From Nitrospira_D sp035465795 (GTDB lineage Bacteria > Nitrospirota > Nitrospiria > Nitrospirales > Nitrospiraceae): a stretch of DNA of 64,000 nt. The notes below the pieces were generated by a model that was given only the letters and a program-made list of their open reading frames with translations, ran no database searches and was not told the origin of the DNA. Below are positions 50,890 to 59,409 of this stretch, piece after piece. The DNA lies in the NCBI RefSeq assembly GCF_049546785.1, contig NZ_JBMWAN010000001.1, positions 868,001 to 932,000 on the forward strand. The letters run 5' to 3'. Made by a program: the position numbers and the translations under genes. Within the stretch, counting starts at the first letter, position 1. Every line of letters starts with the position of its first letter.

Positions 50890-51573
50890 CTACGCAAGCC
50901 GCCTTGCCTCTTCCGGATGAAAGTAGAGGTGGACCGCATCGAATCCGTGCGCGGCCGGATGGGGAGTTCCGTCGCGCCAGCGGATCAGGCCCGAAGTGTG
51001 CACGACATCTACAACAAGCAGAAGCTCCACGCGAGCGATCCCCACGCGATAGCTAGACAGCTTCGAAGCCTTGTCACCGATGACCGGCTCGACGTCGGCG
51101 GCTGTCAGCCATCCTCGCCAACCAACAGAGTTGTTGCCACACCTCCACCGCGAATACGCCCCCGCCTCTGATGGAAGCGACGTCAGATAAAAGGTAGCAC
51201 TGTTCATCTCGAACCGAGACCTGGTCCAATGCACGGCTGGGCGCTCTGTTTTCAGACGATCTGCCACAACGCTGGTATCCATACTAAAACGGTTAGGGAT
51301 GTTGGCGGTGACGAGCAGCGGCAGCCCGGATCGTGAGTAGTAGTCTGAAGCTAGTCTCCTGAGGTACTGCACGCGCCTCGACTCCGCAGCCTTGGTAGGA
51401 GACCCTGTCGGGCTCTGATCGCGGAAGACCTGTGCAACCTCAAGACCAAACCGCTCCTCTCCATCGGAGACGAGAAAGTCAGGAGACTCGCGCTCCTCAA
51501 GGATCGCGTAGCCCGAACCAAGGCGCGGCAGGAAGCCCTCGACAAAGATGCGCTCCAATACCTTCGACGCCAT
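50890..51573 (-). CDS. Hypothetical protein
   Basis: 227 residues, soluble. Not recognised. The N-terminal part has a SPDFLVSDGEERFGLEVAQVF segment, reminiscent of the D...E-x-x strands of restriction-endonuclease-like folds, but a complete PD-(D/E)xK set is not visible. The gene sits in the accessory stretch next to pilZ/DUF433 repeats, so it may be horizontally acquired. Confidence in function is nil; the ORF is long enough to be real. Confidence 0.6.
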   Translation of the reverse strand: MASKVLERIFVEGFLPRLGSGYAILEERESPDFLVSDGEERFGLEVAQVFRDQSPTGSPTKAAESRRVQYLRRLASDYYSRSGLPLLVTANIPNRFSMDTSVVADRLKTERPAVHWTRSRFEMNSATFYLTSLPSEAGAYSRWRCGNNSVGWRGWLTAADVEPVIGDKASKLSSYRVGIARVELLLVVDVVHTSGLIRWRDGTPHPAAHGFDAVHLYFHPEEARRLA

Positions 51574-51705
51574 ACGGTTGCCCCAACAACGATTAGGCCG
51601 ATCCGAAATGTGGGAATGAGAACAGGCTACTTTTTGCTGGGCGGTGCGTCAACTAGAAGAGATAGATAAATGCTCGCACACCGACAGGGGACAGAGCTAC
51701 GAATG

Positions 51706-51809
51706 GCGGGTGGCACGGCGAACGGGGTGCCCCGCTACGCGCAACGAAAGGACCCACTGGGGGTGGGTGGAGTGAGCACAGCGGGGCTGTTCGCCGTGAC
51801 AGCACCCGC
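51706..51809. repeat. Large interrupted inverted repeat with nested hairpin
   Basis: Arms GCGGGTG-CACGGCGAAC-GCCCCGCT (between 51706 and 51736) and their complements (between 51780 and 51809) pair across a 43-bp loop that itself holds ACCCAC/GTGGGT. It lies just after the gltD stop and could terminate gltBD transcription or be a REPIN-like intergenic element. Confidence 0.6.
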
Positions 51810-51814
51810 ACCCG

Positions 51815-53251
51815 CTACTTCGCTGATTGCTTTGCAGATTTTCCGGCTTGCAGATACTGATTGATCCCCGCGGCCATCTTGCGGCCTTCGGCGATCGCCC
51901 AGACGATGAGGGAGGCACCGCGCTTGGTGTCGCCGCCGGCAAAGACGCCGTCGAGGTTGGTCATGAAGCCCTCGTCCACCGACACCGCCCCGCGCTGATC
52001 GTATTTCACGCCGAGGCTGTCGAGCAGGCCGTTCTTGACCGGGCCGGTAAAGCCCATGGCGAGCAGGACGAGATCCGCATCCATGTCGAAATCGCTGTTC
52101 GGAATCGGCGTGAACTTGCCGCCCTCGAACTTCACTTTGTTCGCATGGAGCTTGGTCACATGGCCGTTGTGGCCGGAGAACTTGGTGGTCGAGATGCTCC
52201 ACTGCCGGTCGCAGCCCTCTTCATGTGCGTGCGAGGTCCGCAACTGCATCGGCCACAGCGGCCAGGGGGTGGAACTGGCACGGGAGGGAGGCGGCTCCGG
52301 CAGCAATTCAAACTGATGGACTTCCGCGCAGCCTTGGCGATGGGCCGTGCCGACGCAATCGGATCCGGTATCGCCGCCGCCGATGACGACCACCCGCTTG
52401 CCTTTGGCCGTGATGGGCTCGTCGGTGACGGGTATCCCTGCCGTCCGCTTGTTCTGCTGGGTGAGATATTCCATTGCGAGGTGCACGCCCTTGAGTTCGC
52501 GCCCCGGGATCGGCAACTCGCGCGCCTGCTCAGCGCCCATGGTCAGCCCCACCGCATCGAACTGCCTGCGCAGTTGTTCACCGGTGATGTCTTTCCCGAT
52601 GGTCACGCCGGTCTTGAACTCGACCCCTTCGGCCTTCATCTGCTCCAGCCGCCGGTCGATCACCCACTTTTCCATTTTGAAATCGGGGATGCCGTAGCGC
52701 AGCAAGCCGCCGATGCGGTCGGCCTTCTCGAACACGGTGACGCTATGCCCGGCGCGCGCGAGTTGCTGCGCTGCCGCTAACCCGGAGGGACCGGAACCGA
52801 CGATAGCCACGGTCTTGCCCGTCTTCACCACCGGCAGAATCGGCTCGACGTAGCCCTCGTTGAAACCCCGGTCGATGATGTTCCATTCGATGATGCGGAT
52901 GGAGACCGGATCCTCGTTGATGCCGAGGACGCAGGCGCCTTCACAGGGAGCCGGGCAGAGCCGCCCGGTGAATTCGGGAAAATTGTTCGTGGTGTGCAGC
53001 GCCTTGAGCGCGTCTCTCCAACGGCCGCGGTAGACGAGATCGTTCCATTCGGGAATCAGGTTCACCACCGGACAGCCGGTCGTGCCCTGGCAGAACGGCA
53101 CGCCGCAATCCATGCAGCGGGCGCCCTGGACCTTGAGCTTGTCCTCAGCGATCGGCTCATACATTTCCTTCCAATCGAGCACACGCAGCTCGACCGGCTT
53201 CCGCTTCGGGCCCTCGCGGGCATATTTCATGAACCCTTTTGGATCGCCCAT
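51815..53251 (-). CDS. gltD: Glutamate synthase small subunit (GltD)
   Basis: 478 residues. The N-terminal Fe-S cysteines are in CMDCGVPFC, TTGCPVVN and CPAPCEGAC (about 45-105). FAD binding is VAIVGSGPSGLAAAQQLA (about 148-165), and NADPH binding is VVIGGGDTGSDCVG (about 285-298). C-terminal DGVFAGGDTKRGASLIVWAI is typical. With GltB it makes glutamate from glutamine and 2-oxoglutarate. It follows gltB in the same direction across a 62-bp gap with 7-bp repeats. Confidence 0.95.
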   Translation of the reverse strand: MGDPKGFMKYAREGPKRKPVELRVLDWKEMYEPIAEDKLKVQGARCMDCGVPFCQGTTGCPVVNLIPEWNDLVYRGRWRDALKALHTTNNFPEFTGRLCPAPCEGACVLGINEDPVSIRIIEWNIIDRGFNEGYVEPILPVVKTGKTVAIVGSGPSGLAAAQQLARAGHSVTVFEKADRIGGLLRYGIPDFKMEKWVIDRRLEQMKAEGVEFKTGVTIGKDITGEQLRRQFDAVGLTMGAEQARELPIPGRELKGVHLAMEYLTQQNKRTAGIPVTDEPITAKGKRVVVIGGGDTGSDCVGTAHRQGCAEVHQFELLPEPPPSRASSTPWPLWPMQLRTSHAHEEGCDRQWSISTTKFSGHNGHVTKLHANKVKFEGGKFTPIPNSDFDMDADLVLLAMGFTGPVKNGLLDSLGVKYDQRGAVSVDEGFMTNLDGVFAGGDTKRGASLIVWAIAEGRKMAAGINQYLQAGKSAKQSAK

Positions 53252-53258
53252 CTTTTAT

Positions 53259-53279
53259 TCGTCTCTCGTCTTTCGTCTT
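53259..53279. repeat. 7-bp tandem repeat between gltB and gltD
   Basis: Three units TCGTCTC, TCGTCTT, TCGTCTT follow head to tail in the 62-bp gltB-gltD gap. Confidence 0.6.
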
Positions 53280-53313
53280 TTGTATCTCGCAAAACGCAGC
53301 ACGCGTCACATCT

Positions 53314-56300
53314 TTATTTAGTCGCCGTTGCTTTCTTCTTCCGCTCTTCCAGCACGCGCTTGTAATCGACCGGCATGACCTTCACAAACTTCGGCAGCAT
53401 GGCTTCCCACGAACCCAGGATGCGCTTCGCGTTCCGGCTGCCGGTGCACATGAAGTGAGAGGTGATCATCTCGTGCAGCAGTTTCTTATCTTCCGCCGTC
53501 GCCACTTTCTCCAGCTCAACCATGCCGGTATTGCAGCGCGCCGGGAACTTGCCCAATTCATCCAGCACGAACGCCACGCCGCCCGACATGCCCGCCGCGA
53601 AATTCCGGCCCGTGCGTCCGAGCACGACGACGACGCCGCCGGTCATGTACTCGCACCCGTGATCGCCGGTGCCTTCCACGACGGCCCGCACGCCGCTGTT
53701 TCGCACGGCGAACCGCTCGCCGGCCATGCCGTAGAAATAGGCTTCGCCTTGCGTCCCGCCATAGAGCGACGTGTTGCCGACCAGGATCGTGTCCTCAGGC
53801 GTATAGATGGCGTTCTTGGGCGGGAAGACGATGATCTTGCCGCCTGAGAGTCCCTTACCGATGTAGTCGTTGGATTCTCCTTCGAGCGTGAGCGTGACAC
53901 CGCGCGAGAGGAACGCGCCGAAGGATTGGCCCGCCGAGCCTGTGAACTTGATCGAGATCGTGTCAGGCGGCAGCCCCTCCAGCCCGTACTTCTTCGCAAT
54001 GCGGCTCGACAACATGGTGCCGACCGTCCGGTTCACGTTACGGATCGGCAGATCGAGGGTCACCTTCTCGCCTTTGTCCAGCGCCGGTTTGCAGAGCTCA
54101 ATCAACTTATTGTCGAGGACTTCGGCCAGGCCGTGATCCTGCTTCTGCACGCAATGGCGCGGCACATCCGTTCCGACTTCCGGCGCCTTCAAGAGCGGCG
54201 TGAGGTCGAGGCCCTTGGCCTTCCAATGGTCGATGGCCTTCTGCACCTTCAACTTGTCGACGCGGCCGACCATTTCGTTGATCGTACGGAATCCCAGCTT
54301 CGCCATGATCTGGCGGAGTTCTTCGGCGACGAAGAAGAAGAAATTGACGATGTGCTCCGGCTGCCCGTTGAATTTCTTGCGCAGCTCCGGGTCCTGCGTC
54401 GCGATGCCGACCGGGCAGGTATTCAGATGGCACTTGCGCATCATGATGCAGCCTTCGATGATCAACGGCGCCGTGGCGAACCCGTATTCTTCCGCCCCCA
54501 GCAGCGTCGCGATAGCAACATCCCGCCCCGTCTTGAGCTGGCCGTCGGTTTCCACGCGGATGCGACCGCGCAGATCGTTCATCACGAGCGTCTGATGCGT
54601 TTCCGCCAACCCGAGCTCCCAGGGCCCACCGGCATACTTGATCGAGGACAAGGGCGAGGCGCCGGTTCCGCCGGAATCTCCGCTGATCAGGACTTTATCG
54701 GCATGCGCCTTGGCCACGCCGGCCGCGACCGTGCCGACCCCCACTTCCGACACCAGCTTTACGGACACAGCCGCCTCGGGATTCGCATTCTTTAGATCGA
54801 AAATCAGTTGCGCTAGATCCTCGATGGAGTAGATGTCATGGTGCGGCGGCGGCGAAATCAGCTGCACGCCCGGCGTGGAGTAGCGGAACTTGGCGATGTT
54901 TTCATCGACCTTGTGGCCCGGCAACTGCCCGCCTTCGCCCGGCTTCGCGCCCTGCGCCATCTTGATCTGCAACTCTTTCGCATTCACCAGATAATGGCTG
55001 GTCACGCCGAACCGCGCCGACGCCACCTGCTTGATGTAGCTGTTCTTCGAATCGCCGTTCGGCAGCGGCTTAAACCGCTCCGGATCTTCGCCGCCCTCGC
55101 CGGTGTTGCTCTTGGCGCCGAGGCGGTTCATCGCGACGGCCAGCGTCTCATGGGCCTCTTTGCTGATCGAGCCGAACGACATCGCGCCGGTCGTAAACCG
55201 CTTGACGATGTCCTTGGCCGGCTCCACTTCGTCGATGGAGATCGGCTCCGGCAGGAACTTGAAGTCGAGGAGCCCGCGCAAGTTGGAGCGCCGCTTGCTC
55301 TCGTCGTTGACGAGCTGCGAGAACTCCGCGAAGGTCTTCGGATCGTTGTTCCGCGTCGCATGCTGCAGTTTGTAGATCGTATCCGGGTTCCAGTTGTGGT
55401 GCTCGCCCTGGATCCGATAGTGAATCTCGCCGCCGAAATCGAGCTGCCTGATGGGCGCCGGTTCGTAGGCCAGCTTGTGCCGCCGCAGCGTCTCTTCCCC
55501 GATCTCACGAATACCGATCCCTTCCACACGGGACGGCGTCCCGGTGAAGTAGCGGCCGATCAATTCGTGGTTGAGACCGATCGCCTCGAAAATCTGCGCG
55601 CCGCAATAGGACTGGACGGTCGAAATGCCCATCTTCGAGAAGACTTTCAGCAGGCCTTTGTTGATCGCCTTGATGAATTTGCCTTCGGCGGTCTGCGCAT
55701 CGAGCCCTTCCGGCAGGTAGCCATCGCGCTCCATGTCCACCAATGATTCGAACACAAGGTACGGGTTCACGGTCCCGGCGCCGTAGCCGATGAGGCAGGC
55801 GAAGTGATGCACGTCGCGCGGTTCGCCGGTTTCCACGGTCAATCCGACTTCCGTTCTGGTGCATTCGCGAACCAGGTGATGGTGGACGGCGGCCACCCCG
55901 AGCAAGCTCGGAATCGGCGCCCACTCTTCGTTCACGCCCCGATCGCTCAGGATCAGGAACTTATAGCCTTCTTTAATCGCCTGCGACGCCTGGCGGCAGA
56001 GCTCATCGACGGCTGCGCCCAATCCTTCCGGCCCTTCCGCCACACGGAAGAGCATCTTCAGCGTCTTGCTCTTGAAATGCGGATCGGCGAGCTCGCGGAT
56101 CTTTTGCAGATCGACGTTCGTCAGAATCGGCTGCTTCACACGGATGCGCCGGCAGGATTCCGGATTTTCATCCATCAAATTCGGCTTCGGTCCGATGCTC
56201 GTCGTGAGCGACATGACGAGTTCTTCCCGGATCGGGTCGATCGGCGGATTCGTCACCTGCGCAAAGAGCTGCTTGAAATACTTAAACAGGAGCTGCGGCC

Positions 56301-57831
56301 GGTCGGACAACACGGCCAGCGGCGTATCCGTCCCCATCGAGGAGATGGCTTCTTCTCCGTTCACCACCATCGGCGTGAGCACCATCTTCAGCTCTTCGAC
56401 CGTATAGCCGAAGGCCTGCTGGCGCTGGCGTGTCGTGGGATGGTCGGGCTGAGGGACGTTCAGGGGTTCAGGCAACTCGTCCAGCGAAATCCGGTACTGG
56501 GTGACCCAGGACCGATAGGGTTTGCGGCTGACGATCTCCGCCTTCACCTCTTCATCGTCGATCAGGCGGCCCTGCACGGTATCGATCAGGAACATGCGGC
56601 CCGGCATGAGCCGGCCCTTCTGCCTGATCCGCTGTGTCTCAATAGGGAGCACACCGGCTTCCGACGCCAGCACCACCAGTCCATCGGTCGTCACCTGATA
56701 GCGGCAGGGACGCAGGCCATTCCGGTCCAGCGTCGCGCCGATCAACTTGCCGTCGGTGAAGCAGACCGCTGCGGGACCATCCCAGGGCTCCTGCATCGCA
56801 GCGTGATATTCGTAGAACCCGCGGCGATCGAGATCCATCTGCGGATTCGCGACCCAGGGCTCGGGAATCAGCATCATCATCGCGTGGGGCAACGACCGTC
56901 CGCCCATGGTCAGGAACTCAACGGCGTTATCCAGGCAGGCCGAGTCGCTCTGGTTTTCATAGACGATCGGATAGAGCTTCTCGAGATCCTTGCCGAACAA
57001 ATCGGAGTTGAGCCGCCCCTGGCGGGCGCGCATCCAATTCACATTGCCCTTGAGCGTATTGATCTCGCCGTTGTGGCAGATATAGCGATAGGGATGGGCC
57101 AGCGGCCAGGTCGGAAAGGTATTGGTGCTGAACCGCGAATGGACCAGGGCCAGGGCGCTCGTCAGGCTCGCATCTTTGAGATCTTGATAGTAGGCCGCCA
57201 TCTGATGCGGCAGCAGCAATCCCTTGTAGACGATGGTATTCGCCGACAGGCTGGGGATATAGAAATACTCGCGGCCCTGGATCGCGGACTCCCGCACGGC
57301 GTTCTCGACCCGCTTGCGGACCACATAGAGCTTCCGCTCGAACTGCGCTTCGTTGAGCACGTCGCGGGCGATAAAGATCTGCCGCATGAAGGGCTCGGTG
57401 CTGCGGGCGACCGCTCCGATGGCATCGCTCTTCACCGGCACATCGCGCCAACCCAAGAGCCGCAGCCCTTCTTCCGCAATGACTTTGGCAAACAACTGCT
57501 CGCACTGCTGACGGCGGTCGGCCTGGGGCGGCAAAAACACCATCCCCACGCCGTACTCTCCGGCGTTGGGCAGGGACACGCCGACATCACCGGCTGCGCG
57601 CTTCAAAAAGTCGTGCGGTACTTGCAGCAGAATGCCCGCGCCATCACCGGTGCAAGGGTCGCATCCCTGAGCACCGCGATGGGTCAGGTTTTCAAGAATC
57701 TGCAGTCCCTGCTGGACGATCGTATGGGATTTCTGGCCCTGAATATTGACGACAAAGCCCACCCCGCAGGAATCCTTTTCCTGATCGGGATCATACAAGC
57801 CTTGCTTTGGTGGCAGCCCGGGGATCATCAT
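53314..57831 (-). CDS. gltB: Glutamate synthase large subunit (GltB)
   Basis: 1505 residues, full length for bacterial GltB. A short propeptide precedes the Ntn-type glutaminase nucleophile C22 (DSCGVGFVVNIQG). The amidotransferase domain (about 22-430), a central domain, the FMN-binding synthase domain (about 860-1240; GDSGGTGASPLSSIKYAG) with the 3Fe-4S Cys segment CHLNTCPVGIATQ (about 1145-1157), and a C-terminal beta-helix (about 1280-1480) follow. It overlaps by four bases an upstream mini-ORF that repeats its own N-terminus. Confidence 0.96.
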   Translation of the reverse strand: MMIPGLPPKQGLYDPDQEKDSCGVGFVVNIQGQKSHTIVQQGLQILENLTHRGAQGCDPCTGDGAGILLQVPHDFLKRAAGDVGVSLPNAGEYGVGMVFLPPQADRRQQCEQLFAKVIAEEGLRLLGWRDVPVKSDAIGAVARSTEPFMRQIFIARDVLNEAQFERKLYVVRKRVENAVRESAIQGREYFYIPSLSANTIVYKGLLLPHQMAAYYQDLKDASLTSALALVHSRFSTNTFPTWPLAHPYRYICHNGEINTLKGNVNWMRARQGRLNSDLFGKDLEKLYPIVYENQSDSACLDNAVEFLTMGGRSLPHAMMMLIPEPWVANPQMDLDRRGFYEYHAAMQEPWDGPAAVCFTDGKLIGATLDRNGLRPCRYQVTTDGLVVLASEAGVLPIETQRIRQKGRLMPGRMFLIDTVQGRLIDDEEVKAEIVSRKPYRSWVTQYRISLDELPEPLNVPQPDHPTTRQRQQAFGYTVEELKMVLTPMVVNGEEAISSMGTDTPLAVLSDRPQLLFKYFKQLFAQVTNPPIDPIREELVMSLTTSIGPKPNLMDENPESCRRIRVKQPILTNVDLQKIRELADPHFKSKTLKMLFRVAEGPEGLGAAVDELCRQASQAIKEGYKFLILSDRGVNEEWAPIPSLLGVAAVHHHLVRECTRTEVGLTVETGEPRDVHHFACLIGYGAGTVNPYLVFESLVDMERDGYLPEGLDAQTAEGKFIKAINKGLLKVFSKMGISTVQSYCGAQIFEAIGLNHELIGRYFTGTPSRVEGIGIREIGEETLRRHKLAYEPAPIRQLDFGGEIHYRIQGEHHNWNPDTIYKLQHATRNNDPKTFAEFSQLVNDESKRRSNLRGLLDFKFLPEPISIDEVEPAKDIVKRFTTGAMSFGSISKEAHETLAVAMNRLGAKSNTGEGGEDPERFKPLPNGDSKNSYIKQVASARFGVTSHYLVNAKELQIKMAQGAKPGEGGQLPGHKVDENIAKFRYSTPGVQLISPPPHHDIYSIEDLAQLIFDLKNANPEAAVSVKLVSEVGVGTVAAGVAKAHADKVLISGDSGGTGASPLSSIKYAGGPWELGLAETHQTLVMNDLRGRIRVETDGQLKTGRDVAIATLLGAEEYGFATAPLIIEGCIMMRKCHLNTCPVGIATQDPELRKKFNGQPEHIVNFFFFVAEELRQIMAKLGFRTINEMVGRVDKLKVQKAIDHWKAKGLDLTPLLKAPEVGTDVPRHCVQKQDHGLAEVLDNKLIELCKPALDKGEKVTLDLPIRNVNRTVGTMLSSRIAKKYGLEGLPPDTISIKFTGSAGQSFGAFLSRGVTLTLEGESNDYIGKGLSGGKIIVFPPKNAIYTPEDTILVGNTSLYGGTQGEAYFYGMAGERFAVRNSGVRAVVEGTGDHGCEYMTGGVVVVLGRTGRNFAAGMSGGVAFVLDELGKFPARCNTGMVELEKVATAEDKKLLHEMITSHFMCTGSRNAKRILGSWEAMLPKFVKVMPVDYKRVLEERKKKATATK

Positions 57832-58004
57832 TTCTTTATCTCACCATGGTACATCCGATAGCCGGAAATCTTGGATCCAGGACGGGCAGCTGAACGGCTT
57901 TTCCGGGCTTGGACATTCCAGAGAAAGCCCGCCCCGCACACACCCGTTTCGTGTTCAGGGTCATAAAGGCCTTGCTTCGGTGGAAGCCCGGGTATCAGCA
58001 TCAT
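57828..58004 (-). CDS. 58-codon mini-ORF repeating the GltB N-terminus, coupled to gltB
   Basis: On the minus strand an ATG at 58004 opens 58 codons to a TGA (57828-57830) that overlaps the gltB start. The first about 35 residues copy the GltB propeptide and nucleophile region: MMLIPGLPPKQGLYDPEHET and GVCGAGFLWNVQ, against MMIPGLPPKQGLYDPDQEKD and SCGVGFVVNIQG. The rest is unrelated. The sequence before its ATG (GAGATTGA) also resembles that before gltB (GAGATAAAGAA), so the duplicated unit of about 173 bp included the ribosome-binding site. It may be a translated, coupled leader ORF or a scar. Confidence 0.55.
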   Translation of the reverse strand: MMLIPGLPPKQGLYDPEHETGVCGAGFLWNVQARKSRSAARPGSKISGYRMYHGEIKK

Positions 58005-58235
58005 TCAATCTCGTTATAGCGAGGCAGGTGACGACTTCGCGGTCTGAGGCCACTCGTGCGAGGATGCAGAAACGCGATATCTTGTTGTTTTCTTGACGAT
58101 GTCCTTCAGCGCTCTCTCGTGCGCCACCTTACTGGATGGGTTGCGGCCCTGTCAAGATTCTGCCGCGCGCCAAAACGGCGTCAATCCATCGCCCCGGCAA
58201 GGGCTCCAACCCCGCTAATTTGCCAGGCCCTTTGC

Positions 58236-58265
58236 TTGACTTTGTTTCCCCCGCTGCCCTACCAT
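58236..58265 (+). promoter_or_regulatory. Possible sigma-70 promoter of the polyprenyl diphosphate synthase gene
   Basis: TTGACT (58236-58241) and TACCAT (58260-58265) are spaced 18 bp. The predicted start coincides with the ATG at 58273, which has no Shine-Dalgarno, so a leaderless transcript is possible. Confidence 0.4.
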
Positions 58266-58272
58266 CCGCCCC

Positions 58273-59277
58273 ATGCCACAGGGACCGGCCATCTCGACCA
58301 TCAGCAGCATGGCGGACGTCTGGGACGCGTACCGCGACGAGATCGACGGCGTCGAACATCAGGTTCGTAAGAACCTCGATTCCAGTGTCACCCTTGTCAA
58401 TACGGTTGCAGCGCACATCCTCAGCAGCGGCGGCAAACGAGTCCGCCCGCTCCTGCTGCTGCTGAGCGCCAGACTCTGCGGCTATGTCGGCCGCGAACAC
58501 CATCAGCTCGGCAGCCTGGTCGAATTCATCCATACCGCCACCCTCCTGCACGACGACGTGGTCGACGATGCCGATATCCGGCGGGGACGGCAAACGGCCA
58601 GAAAGGTCTGGGGCAACCAGATCAGCATCCTCGTAGGCGACTACCTCTACTCCAAAGCCATGGCGCTGGTGGTCGAGTTTCGCAGCCAGGGCATCAACGA
58701 AGTTCTGGCCGAGGCTTGCACCAAGATGGCCGAGGGGGAAGTGCTGCAGCTCTACTACAACGGCAACCCCTCGATGCCGGAATCCGATTACGTCAAGATC
58801 GTCGAACATAAGACCGCCGGGCTGATCGCCGCCGCCTGCCGCATGGGCGCCATCCTGGCCGAAGCCTCCGAAGAAAAACAGACCGCGCTCTTCCGCTTCG
58901 GACAATACATCGGGATCGCGTTTCAAGTGGCCGACGATACCCTCGACTACAATGCCGACGGCGAACGGCTGGGAAAGACGCTCGGGCAAGACTTGCGGCA
59001 AGGCAAAGCGACGCTCCCCCTGCTCCACCTGCTCGCGCATTGCGGAGAGGAAGACCGGAGCATGATCAAGGATCGGATGGAAACCCGCACGCTCAACGAG
59101 GGCGATCTCGCTCGAATCCTCGCCTTGATGCGCGACTGCGGGTCGCTGACCTATGCGATGGAACAGGCGAGAACCTACATCGCCGCGGCCAAGCACGAAC
59201 TCGAAGCGTTTGAGGACTCCACGGCGCGCCGGGCATTGACCGTCGCCGCCGATTACATGATTACCCGCGACCGGTAA
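58273..59277 (+). CDS. Polyprenyl diphosphate synthase (octaprenyl-type, IspB-like)
   Basis: 334 residues. First Asp-rich motif LLHDDVVDDAD (about 93-103), GDYLYSKA, and second motif QVADDTLDYNAD (about 217-228), with GGKRVRPLLLLL near residue 53. This is the long-chain trans-prenyl transferase family that makes quinone side chains. The chain length cannot be told by eye. ATG at residue 13 is an alternative start. Confidence 0.9.
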   Translation: MPQGPAISTISSMADVWDAYRDEIDGVEHQVRKNLDSSVTLVNTVAAHILSSGGKRVRPLLLLLSARLCGYVGREHHQLGSLVEFIHTATLLHDDVVDDADIRRGRQTARKVWGNQISILVGDYLYSKAMALVVEFRSQGINEVLAEACTKMAEGEVLQLYYNGNPSMPESDYVKIVEHKTAGLIAAACRMGAILAEASEEKQTALFRFGQYIGIAFQVADDTLDYNADGERLGKTLGQDLRQGKATLPLLHLLAHCGEEDRSMIKDRMETRTLNEGDLARILALMRDCGSLTYAMEQARTYIAAAKHELEAFEDSTARRALTVAADYMITRDR

Positions 59278-59409
59278 CCTTCCTCCGCTCACTCTGATCA
59301 CCACCCCGTTCCCGGTGAGAAGAGAGGCACTGAGTCGGGATGAGGGCGTATGTCATCCCGGTCTATTATCGATCACCCATACCATCACACACTGGAGCAC
59401 GAAACCATC

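Noticed and set aside
50890..51573. Restriction endonuclease
   Set aside because: Only a partial D...E pattern is visible and there is no methyltransferase partner; left as hypothetical.
53259..53279. Short tandem repeats as a CRISPR array
   Set aside because: Only three 7-bp units without spacers; no cas genes in the window.
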